64,000 nt of DNA from Gibbula magus (Eukaryota > Mollusca > Gastropoda > Trochida > Trochidae), in the NCBI GenBank assembly GCA_936450465.1, contig OW388289.1, positions 80,803,093 through 80,867,092 on the forward strand, written 5' to 3'. The notes below the pieces were generated by a model. The model was not told where the DNA came from. It worked only from the letters and a program-made list of their open reading frames with translations, and ran no database searches. Shown one piece after another: positions 50,198 to 62,100 of this stretch (within the stretch, counting starts at the first letter, position 1; the number at the start of each line of letters is the position of its first letter). Made by a program: the position numbers and the translations under genes.

Positions 50198-53100
50198 ATG
50201 GAGGGTTTGGATCATGTTGCAAATGAACGCTATGCCAACTACACGGTGGATTCGAACCACCGGTCATCGTCTCGGGATACTCAGCTGGCTATGGAAGAGG
50301 ACTGTCCAGTGGTATGGGACACATCTGATGTTGGACACTGTCCACCCCCGACCCCCCAGCCCAAGGTGTTTATAAGGGTCGTGTTCCTCAAGATAGGGGA
50401 GATAGACACCATGAAGGAACAGTTCTCAGCTGACGTATTCGTGCAGGCCAGGTGGAGGGAGCCCTCGCTTGACCACTCCACTGAACGGGTGAGTACTCGA
50501 TGCATCGACGATATGAAATTCTTGAATGTAAGAGGGCCGACTTATCGGACGAACTAGCCGATATCTGAAATAAAAGCTCGTGTTTTCTTCATCGATTGAA
50601 CGATAAAACTGTTTTCAATTTGCAAATTGTAGATCTAGGTGTAGCAAAATAAGTTTAAAATGTTTTGTGTTTTTTTTAAGAATGTTTTTTAATTTGGCAA
50701 TTACAAATCTAAACGTACGAACGGGAAATTAACTTTCACGATATTTCCACAAAAATAATCCCTAACAGCTTGTTGTTAAGCTTGTGACACGCACGTCTCA
50801 GTAATCGACCAATTAGAGATTGATGTTGAAATGCATTGAATGCCAAGTATTATTATAGTCCCTTTTTCCTTTTCTCTCTGCAGATAACTACAATACTCAA
50901 CATTTACTTTGCAGTAGCGATAATGATATCATACACATAATGCCATGTTTATTCATTACGTGTTATATTAAATACGCTGCAGCACGTTGTTGCATATTAT
51001 TTTTTTTCTCAAGTTTGTTGTTCGTTATTTAAGATTATACAATATCTTGTGACATTAGAGGGTAAAACATCTCATTACAAGACCCAATAAGCCGTATAAA
51101 AAAAGAAGACTATCAGTTTTGGTAGTAAATGGTGCGACATATAAAGCGACAATTTTGTTGAACTCATCAGTGTGAGAGGTAGAATTTTAAGTCATATTGG
51201 ATTTTGAGAGTTCAGAGAGCGAGATGGTTGATCATCCAATCATTTATACCATATTTACAACTCTACTTTGAGTGTTTAGGTATCGTATATCAGTGAGATC
51301 ACTTGGATTACCTTCGAGCGGCCATTTTGATGTGAACACTTTGAAATGGCCGCTCGATAGGACATGGACTCGCATGGCTTAACTGAACCATGTACATTCG
51401 AACTCTTTTTATTTATTCAGGAGTATTAGTTAGTCATTGGTAACTCGTATTTACCTGTTTGTGAGAGCATATAATTTCAGTAAACAGAATGTACTACAGC
51501 GCCTTTAGAGTTACCGTTATAGTTTACGGCATGTATATGACTCTCCAGAAAGAGTACAAGCATTTTCACTAAAATTGCAGATGGTATTATTATTCTAAAC
51601 ATAACAATGTTAGTATTTCGCTCAGTTGAAATGCGTCTGTACCAAGCCTTGATTTAACCCTCTGTCTTCAGGTTACATTTGCTCCATTCATGTTTTGTTA
51701 ACGAAAAATATGTGTTTTTATTTTTTCTAATATCTCGTCTTCGATCAATCTGTGAATGCTATAACGTTGATGCAAGTCCTAAATTACCATATTCTACTTA
51801 AACGTACACAATATGTGGGTTCATCCATGCAGATTTGCTGTTCTCATGCAGAAAGTCGCCTTTTCGCGGCTTTACTCCCTGAAGACGATTAAATTGTTAA
51901 ATTTTAAAAAAAAAGTATTACATGTCATGTTCCTAAGATGTAGCGATTGTAAACTATAGCTATCCAAGAGTTGAAACAACTTGATATAATGCTACGGCAT
52001 TCAATGGAATAACGGAATGCCGGAATAACGTTATTTTAATGGACAAAATGGCGCTAGGAAAACAGTTGCAAATTCTTCTTTGCCTAAACCATTTAAGACA
52101 TTTTACCTGTTATTAATTCATGCTGTCTCATAATACCAGAAGACGCAAAATACCGTTCCATTTGTGACATTTAATATTTGTTCATATGCCGTTGTCAGTT
52201 GTCAATCTATCAGTAGTTATACTCTATACATGCATGATATATATACTTATGTATTTGCCATATGTCTTTGTTTAAGGCATTACACGTGTTGTTTGATAAA
52301 TTGGTTGAGACCTACGATTATATACACCATGACATGTAATCTCATCTTTTAAAATGAATTAATATTTAATTCTATCACAATATGATCTATATTATGAAAC
52401 TTTGTACAATAAAATATTTGAATAACATTCCTTCACTTGTCAAAAAACGTGAACTGCACGATGTAGCCGATGCTTGTCTTTATCTCTTATATTTGAGAGC
52501 TGTCCTGACATTAGAGCTTTCTAGAATGGAATACTAAATTAATGTTTTATTGATAACAACTTGATGTAACCTTTTCACGCAACAAAAGAAATAATATCGC
52601 TATATGATGACTAAAACCATGAATAATAGAATACTCCACTTTATGAAGTATTAAGTGCAAGTCAACTTGGTATACATTCTGGAGCTTGTCTGCGTTTGTA
52701 CAACAGTTCAACTTAAATTGTCAATTCTAATAAGCCAATGAACAAACATATTATGAAATATATTTCTTATAAATATAAAATTTACAATATAAGGGTCGTT
52801 TGAATCCCTAAGTGTTAGCTTCTTGTAGAGTTGAAGGATCTGGTTTAACGGCGGTTGTATCGCCCCTCATGATCAGTGATTGTTTTCACATTGATCTTTT
52901 CATTTTACCTGTTCGATTATATTATAAATAATGTTATAATCTATAAAATATATGTTCTAATATTGTCTGTCAATTCATGTTCATGGGTACGCTCCAATGC
53001 TGTATTACGTTAAAACATGTCACACCACAATGAAAGTAACACGAAGCGCATATTCACTAAGGGCATTGTAATTCCAGTTCCCTGATGTACATCAATTAGA

Positions 53101-56100
53101 TTTAATTTTGATAAAATTGTTAGCTATACTTCGCTGAACTGTAAAGCTAGTTGCACTTTTATACCTGAGGACACTTACAACCATGTCAACACTTAAAACA
53201 CTATACGCCAAGTTTCAAGACCTGTTCGGATTCTGTCATAATATTTGAATCGCAGTTCAGGAAATAAAGTTTATAAAAGATGTTTTTGAAATAATGTACC
53301 ATTTTTAGTTTAATTTCGTTTGACGCGTATGGCGTCTGAAAACATTTGAAAAATCCTATTTCATTCTCTTATCTTGACTACTTAAGTAGATTCCAAAACG
53401 ACATAATTGTTTAAGGTTAAATTTTCAGTAATATGAACAGATAATGTTTCAAATAGTAAAAAAATTTAATGTCAAAAGGAAACAAAGACAAACATTCCAT
53501 AACTTTCATTGCAATAACTCAAAAGAGACAAAACCTTAATTTTACTTTTGCGTTTTCTTTTTTGAAGAGTGAATCATCAAATTAAAGTGATTGTTTCATG
53601 TTGGCAAGGCAAATATATATTATATGCCAGGCAAATATTTCATTATCTACTAGAATAGAGAACAGTGTGTGGTGATTAACGGATCCCGATTAGATAAAAG
53701 AGGTGTCTTTGCCGGAGTACCACAGGGTTCAGTATTAGGACCGCTCTTGTTATACCCCCGCTACGACGTCATTCCGTCCGTCCGTCATTCCGTCCGGTCA
53801 ATTTTCTGAAAAACCGTCAAAGGTACATCAACCAAACTTTGTACAGTTGTTAAACACGTTCTTCCCATAGCGCACAGACAGTTTTAATTTTTCTGAGATT
53901 TAATTTTTTTTTTCTCGGAAACTAATAAATCTAGATGAATGAAATTTTGGTTTCGAGTACTCATGACCATACTCTTTATCGAGTTCGAAAACCAGTTCTG
54001 AAATATTTTTTTAACGGAGTTATGGGCCTTGAATCCGAAATTGAACTTAGTACCAAAATCGCTGTGGTGCTCCAATGGGGACATGTTTTCCCGGCAACTA
54101 TACTACACCTAGGTGAATGAAATTTAACATGTAGATAGATAGTCCAGATGATAATGTCTAGATGATGAGTTCAAATTCAAGTTCCGAAATATTATTGCCC
54201 TTGAATCTGTAATTGAAATTGGTACCAATTACCGCTGTGAAGCCCTAATGGGAACAATTAAGTTACCTGAAAAATATCACATCTGAGTGAATGAAATTTT
54301 GTTCTAACAAAGCCAGTTCCCAAAAATATTTTAGACAATATTATGATGCTTGGATCTGTTTTAAACATTGTACCCTTGAATTCTATTATGCTCAATGGAC
54401 GGATAGCGGATGGCGGGGGTAAATGAGCCATGCTCATATTTTTCTTGTTTATTTATAATATTGTATATATAAATGATATAGTAGAAGGTATAAATAGTAA
54501 TATACGCCTTTTTGCGGACGATAACCTTTATATGCCATTAATGGTGACCACGTCGAAACTGCTAATGATATAAATGATTGACCTGAAGCGAATAGCTGAA
54601 TGGGCAGAACAATGCCAGTAGATATTTGTCAATGATGAAACTTGTCTAGTAAATATTTGTCCATGATGACACTTGTCCAGTAGATATTTGTCCATGATGA
54701 CGCTTGTCCTTGGTGGCACTTGTCCGGTCCACATTTGTCCAGTCCCAGGGTGGCGCTTAGTAGGCGGCTATATTGTCCTTTGTGCCACTTGTCTTGGTGG
54801 TTATTATCCTTGATGGCATTGTTGCAAGTGGCTACTGTCCTTGATAACGTCTGTCCAGAGGGCACGTATCCGGTCAACAATTGTCCATGATGGCGCTTGT
54901 CCTTGGTGGCATTTTTCCGGGGTCTACATTTGTCTGATCCTCACATGTCAGGGTGGCACTTAGTAGGCGGCTATTATCTTTGACGGCACTTATCTTGGTT
55001 GCTCTTGTCGGGCTGGTTAATGTCCTTGGTGGTGCTTATTTTGGGTGGTTAATGTCTTTGGTGGTACTTGTTTTGGGAGGTTATTGTTCTTGGCGGTACT
55101 TGTCCGAGTTCCTGTTCTCTTATAATTAACAGAGACGTGAAAGAATCACATTTTCAAATAAGAAATAACATTGTTTGATTGATAATGCATGGTGTTTGAT
55201 TGGCTGAAGTTTAGTGACAAAATTTCAGTCATTAGCCATATTATACACCGGCAGGGTCGGACCTGTTTGTTCGGGGGAAACTGACTGCAAACCGATTATT
55301 CGAGCACACGTCCGTCCGTCCCATTATCAACTTCGTCAGAACTTACAGCAGAATAACACCCGACACCCGTGTGACAATGATCTACCTAGCCAATGAGAAC
55401 ATTAATGTCTTGCCATGGCCACCCAGGTCCTCAGAATTGACCCTCATGGAGCATATCTGGGATCAACTCGACGTGTACGTCAACAGGTCCGACAGACGTT
55501 TGCAGAGAACTTGCAGTAGTGTCCAACGTGTCGAGCATACGATCTGTTCCGGGGCGGTGTGGAGCAGTGATAGCATCTCGTGATGCTCACACCAGGTACT
55601 GACTATATACCCCTGGGGCTACACATTGTGCACTGGATGGTATGACAACGTGATGACAATATACACAATACAGTTGTCATCCTGTGTACGCAATTTGGGC
55701 TCACTAGGTTCAATCTGCTATAAGATATGCTCGTTTGAATAAACACCAACTATATCTTGGATCTGTGTTTTGAAGAGTGTATTTGATAGTGTGCTTGTTG
55801 CCATATATAAACGAATTATATTCGAACATATTCACCACGTTGTATCCCTGAGTTTTCATCTCACTGTCTGTGACTCCAATTGAAATACAACTCACGAAAT
55901 AAAGCTAAAGTTTAAAAAAAATGATGCTGATCTTGCAAGATTCTGCCCGAGTTGGGTCATGTCGTTGTTAATGGATTTGTGTCGGCGTGATCATATGAAC
56001 CGTGATTTATCGATATGTTTGTCTGTATCTCTGTTATAGCTTCCTTATGTATGGTGACGCGTCTCAACCTATCGCGTATCCAAGCACAGTTTAGAATCTG

Positions 56101-59100
56101 CCTTATTTTATTCTGCTCACGGTATATTCAATTTAATTCAAGTCAATAGTCAATAGTCCCACAATGCGATACCTCAATATAAGAAAATAAGCATATTATT
56201 AGTGTTAACGGAATATTCCAAGTATACCAAACAAGTTGTAAAAAATTAGATGAAATGAAAACATGGCATTGATCGTTATATTTTATTTACGAGTTTGGTA
56301 AATATGACTGTGCTGACTGTGTATGTGCTGACAAAGGGCATATACAGATGTACGTCACTGTACCAATACTTGAAATATAATATATAAAATAGTGCATACA
56401 TAATTTATAAATACCAAAATAAATAATCCTTTAAATTCATGATCAAAACTTGACTAATTGGTAATCCTTCCATTAAACCCCATTTATCATGAGTTGATGA
56501 GGTAATAATTGGAAATCCTACTTCCCGTCAACAGAGCAATCAGATCGCTCGATTGGTATTTAGGGCGGCGTAACATTCACCTTGGTCGATTTTCGAATTT
56601 GAAGAGAAATTAAAATAATTAAAATGATTGACATGTGATGGAAACAAACCAAGTTCTGTGGGGAAATGTATATCTGGGTGGTACGTGTGTTTAGTGTTGA
56701 ATGTCACCGATTTCATAGCGTAACATTCTACCTGAAAACAAACCGAGTCGAGATCGACAGCGATTGCTGACGTAGATCCTTTAGGGTGTATATCTTTTAC
56801 CTACGTTTTACTTACATTTTAATGACGATATCGAGTTCCTGTGCCTGGGTTTCATATAGCGTTGTCTTCCTTGGTTACAAACGACATTTAGAAACATTTC
56901 ATATATAGTCCATCCGGTTGTTTGAATGGGTACCTGAACACGGGAAATACGGACCTATACCTTTGGAAGCGGCAAATTACTATTCCTTTAGGACAATACA
57001 ATATGGTTACGTTTTGGACAATGTGTTCATATACAGGCCAAAACTTTTGGGACACCCCTCGTATAAGTGCATGGAGAAATCATGTTATTTATTAAATGAA
57101 ATGAATTTGGGACACTATTTATATATAGTTTTTTTATCATTACATAAGCTATCACCTCATGAAATGACACATAAAAAGTATCAATTATTCATAATGTACA
57201 ACAATTTACACTTACATTAAAATGATAAGAATCATTTGGTCTTTCCTTGGAATAACTGCTATTACCTACACTTAAATGAGGTTCGATGCTCTATGTGGAG
57301 AACGATAATAATAAGTTCCGCTAAGATATTTGGAAGTATCAATATTCTCTTTCTCCATAGCTCATAAACATATTTATGTATTGCCTGTATATAGAGACAA
57401 TTACCCGATAACTGTTTCATGTGACCTTTACGAAACGAGTGTAAAAAAATTTATTGTCAGAGCGAGAGCGAGGGTTATACACACATTTGCACGAGTTTCG
57501 TAAAAGTCATATGAGACTTTCGAGTGTAATAATTTGTCAATTACCCGTTCCAATAAATTTATACAGATAAAAAAAGGTTACAACAAATGTAAACATAATT
57601 TCAAATATATTGTGCGTTGTGTTTTTATGCTTTCTAATTTATGAATAAAAATTTAAGGTGTTCAAATTTCGTTTTCTAATTCACTAGTCTGATGACGACA
57701 TAATAATCTATGACCACACGTTGTCGTCCACAGAAAAAAAGTTGTATATCTATAAATTAATTCTACTCACTCATCACACTGACTTCTAGAATGCCCAAAA
57801 TATATGTATGTTCCCAGGCTGTGACTGAGTCACTAACAGTCGTATGGTGAGAGAGGGCCTTTACTGATAGACAAGTTGGTATAATTATTCTGTAAACGTG
57901 AAACGTAACTTTCATTACTCTAGACAGTGATAGGGTCATTGATTTGATTAAAATTGTATCACGTTCAAGTCCATTTACATAAAGAATGCTGTTGAATCTA
58001 ACCCAACGTTTCTGCCACATAATTAAGAAATTTTAATATCAAAGGTTTAACTTTCACGAATTCAAATCATCATTAGAGTATTGGTTAAGTTCAAATTTTA
58101 TTCCTTTCTGCAGAACGTGGATGACGTTGACTGGACATCTAAATGGAACCCCAAGTTACTGATTCAGAACACAGCGAGTGACCAGAAGCAAAGCATATGG
58201 TTTGATGTGCAGTTCAGCGAGGGTCAGGCGTACGTCCTGGAGAAGAGGCGAGTCAAGGGGTGGTTCACCGAGAACCTCGAACTCGAGGACTTCCCCTTCG
58301 ATATACAGGTACTCTTAAAGGGGTGGTTCACCGAGAACTTCGAACTCGAGGACTTCCCCTTCGATATACAGGTACTCTTAAAGGGGTGGTTCACCGAGAA
58401 CTTCGAACTCGAGGACTTCCCCTTCGATATACAGGTACTCTTAAAGGGGTGGTTCACCGAGAACCTCGAACTCGAGGACTTCCCCTTCGATATACAGGTA
58501 CTCTTAAAGGGGTGGTTCACCGAGAACCGAGAACTCGAGGACTTCCCCTTCGATATACAGGTACTCTTAAAGGGGTGGTTCACCGAGAACCGAGAACTCG
58601 AGGACTTCCCCTTCGATATACAGGTACTCTTAAAGGGGTGGTTCACCGAGAACCGAGAACTCGAGGACTTCCCCTTCGATATACAGGTACTCTTAAAGGG
58701 GTGGTTCACCGAGAACTTCGAACTCGAGGACTTCCCCTTCGATATACAGGTACTCTTAAAGGGGTGGTTCACCGAGAACCGAGAACTCGAGGACTTCCCC
58801 TTCGATATACAGGTACTCTTAAAGGGGTGGTTCACCGAGAACCGAGAACTCGAGGACTTCCCCTTCGATATACAGGTACTCTTAAAGGGGTGGTTCACCG
58901 AGAACCTCGAACTCGAGGACTTCCCCTTCGATATACAGGTACTCTTAAAGGGGTGGTTCACCGAGAACCGAGAACCGAGAACTCGAGGACTTCCCCTTCG
59001 ATATACAGGTACTCTTAAAGGGGTGGTTCACCGAGAACCGAGAACTCGAGGACTTCCCCTTCGATATACAGGTACTCTTAAAGGGGTGGTTCACCGAAAA

Positions 59101-62100
59101 CCGAGAACTCGAGGACTTCCCCTTCGATATACAGGTACTCTTAAAGGGGTGGTTCACCGAGAACTTCGAACTCGAGGACTTCCCCTTCGATATACAGGTA
59201 CTCTTAAAGGGGTGGTTCACCGAGAACCGAGAACTCGAGGACTTCCCCTTCGATATACAGGTACTCTTAAAGGGGTGGTTCACCGAGAACCGAGAACTCG
59301 AGGACTTCCCCTTCGATATACAGGTACTCTTAAAGGGGTGGTTCACCGAGAACCTCGAACTCGAGGACTTCCCCTTCGATATACAGGTACTCTTAAAGGG
59401 GTGGTTCACCGAGAACCTCGAACTCGAGGACTTCCCCTTCGATATACAGGTACTCTTAAAGGGCTGGTTCACCAAGAACCGAGAACTCGAGGACTTCCCC
59501 TTCGATATACAGGTACTCTTAAAGGGGTGGTTCACCGAGAACCGAGAACTCGAGGACTTCCCCTTCGATATACAGGTACTCTTAAAGGGGTGGTTCACCA
59601 AGAACCGAGAACTCGAGGACTTCCCCTTCGATATACAGGTACTCTTAAAGGGGTGGTTCACCGAGAACCTCGAACTCGAGGACTTCCCCTTCGATATACA
59701 GGTACTCTTAAAGGGCTGGTTCACCGAGAACCTCGAACTCGAGGACTTCCCCTTCGATATACAGGTACTCTTAAAGGGGTGGTTCACCGAGAACCTCGAA
59801 CTCGAGGACTTCCCCTTCGATATACAGGTACTCTTAAATGGCTGGTTCACCGAGAACCTCGAACTCGAGGACTTCCCCTTCGATATACAGGTACTCTTAA
59901 AGGGCTGGTTCACCGAGAACCTCGAACTCGAGGACTTCCCCTTACATATACAGGTACTCATCGGAGTGTCCGCCATTTTGTTTTTGTGCATTAAAGGCAC
60001 TGTAGCACGTTTTTTCGCTCAAATAAGTTGATGAAATGTATTTGAAAAATAATTTCACCAATGGTAAAACATCCTTCTCTCTTCGGAAAATAAAGTTTAA
60101 AATGAGTGTACATGTTTCGGTAAAGCCATGGGAAATGTTTTTGTAATATAAAATAATAAATTGTGTTCACAATAAAATGGCCGCCATGCAATTTTTGCTT
60201 TATACGCAACATATTTTTTACCGCTACAGATAATTGGTTTGTGTAATAAGATGTTTTACCCTCTTAAGTTAGTTTAAATGACATAAACTATCATTATAAA
60301 TGGGAAATTTGAAAAAATAAATTTTGCAAAAAACGTGCTACTGCCCCTTTAAAGACCCTGATCATCTTTGCATTCCGTTGGATAATGTAGTCTACAGACA
60401 CAGCTTGTTTAAAATCTTCTGCTCATTCTTAAGGACGAGAATGCGTCCGTTGTGCAATGTACAGACACAAGTGGATAACAGCAGTTATTATCTTGACAAG
60501 ATTACATGTCGACAGCTGTCGAATTGATTTTCGCGATCATCTTGGTTTACGTCCCACAATCCTTTGCGCGACCTCGAAAATAATACGCCCCTTTCTATAT
60601 TTTTAGCAATAAGCCAATGTCCTTTAGTTTAAAGTCTGTATTTTCACGAATAACGGTAAGATTTTCTCGGGGCTCGTTGCAATGTCTTGCTAAATATATA
60701 AGGAATACGTTTAAAGTAATTTAATTAACTTTGAGCATGCATCTTTAAGTCAATTGAGAAAATAGCTCCATTGTTATTAATGCTACAACTGTTTGATAAT
60801 AACACGTGTATATTGACAGAATATGTACTAAGTAACAAATAATTGACCATTAGACGGACCAACAATGTACTGTTATGCTTTATCAACCTACCAGCCATAT
60901 AACGTGATACTTCAAACGACCTTTCTAAACCATACCACCCGGTACGAGGGACTTACAACCTTGTAATTCGCTCCAGGAGGGTTTACACAGACAGTTGTAA
61001 ACACTGTTAGAAGGAATTATAATGATTGTAAACCCTGATATATGTGTTAAGATGACGGCTTGAAAGTAAAGATCTGAAGAAACTAACTAAGAGTAATTTT
61101 GAAAATTTTCATAAGTTTACGACAGAATATGTACAGCAAATGTTTTGCAGAAAGGGCGTCTCGAACCCGTATCCACTATCACCTGTAGTTACTGAGTCAA
61201 CGCCTTAGACTTCTGCGCCAAGGGGGCAGACGAGATTTCACGGTACAAAAGAAACTCATATAGCGCGGCTGTTAACAGCCTGACATCACCGAGGGATCCT
61301 CAATATAACGCCAGGGATCCTCAATATAACGCGATTACAAGTAAAAACCCTGTTTTACACTTAAAACCGGTTGATAATATAGATAAGCCATTCTACCTCG
61401 GATATGGTAAGGTTGTAGACCCTGATAATCAGGAAAAACCCTCGGATGCTTCGCATCCTCGGGTTTTTCCTTCCTATCAGGGTCCACAACCTTACCATAT
61501 CCTCGGTATCATGGCTTATCCTTATAGTAGCACATCTTCTTCACACTCGTAAGTTTACTTCTTTATTTTTGGATGAATGGAACATTGTCAAATCTAAAGT
61601 CATCAAAATATTACATTGACTAGTATGTTTCAAATGGATTGCTTCAATCAAGTATAGATAACATATATGTGTAAACAGGAATCTTCCCCAGGATGTCGTT
61701 TCGAGAAAAATAATCCGAGAGCTAGAGCCTTATAATCGTGAAATTAACCTTCTTATTTGTAAACATGCATCTTTTTTTTCTTGAGGACAACCTAGGATGC
61801 ATCCGTTGTATATTGCACAGACACAAGTGCTTAGAAAATCATAGACCTGAAGCACGCTTCCGTTTGCAGCGTGTTACCGACTCTGTGTATTTAGATAGCC
61901 AGAAATATATCAACCCGTGACCTTTCCGTTGATATACAGGCGCCATTCTGTTTAATAATCTATGGCGTGTTCCTGGTTACAAAACATTATCATTTTCAGT
62001 GATTAAACATTGAATAGACCGTGTGGTTCTAGATATCTAGAATATCTAGAACAAACCCGGAACCATTTTCTTTGATATATTGGTATTAGCACTGAATTCG

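Noticed and set aside
56918..57220. Plus-strand frame FEWVPEHGKYGPIPLEAANY as an extra channel exon or DM9-like domain
   Set aside because: The channel exons on either side already join in phase 0, and resemblance to DM9 is only a few residues.
58081..59994. 637-residue plus-strand frame through the 63-bp array as a full protein
   Set aside because: The frame changes at copy 12, after which it reads GVVHREPRTRGLPLRYTGTLK, unrelated to the channel. The array contains a splice donor in each unit, so normal processing should end the exon early. It is kept as a repeat, with partial use (copies 1-11) discussed as a finding.
58224..60000. Minus-strand Ser/Lys-rich frames (NHPFKSTCISKGKSSSSRFS repeats)
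   Set aside because: Antisense reading of the array. A unit divisible by 3 without stops makes such frames automatic.
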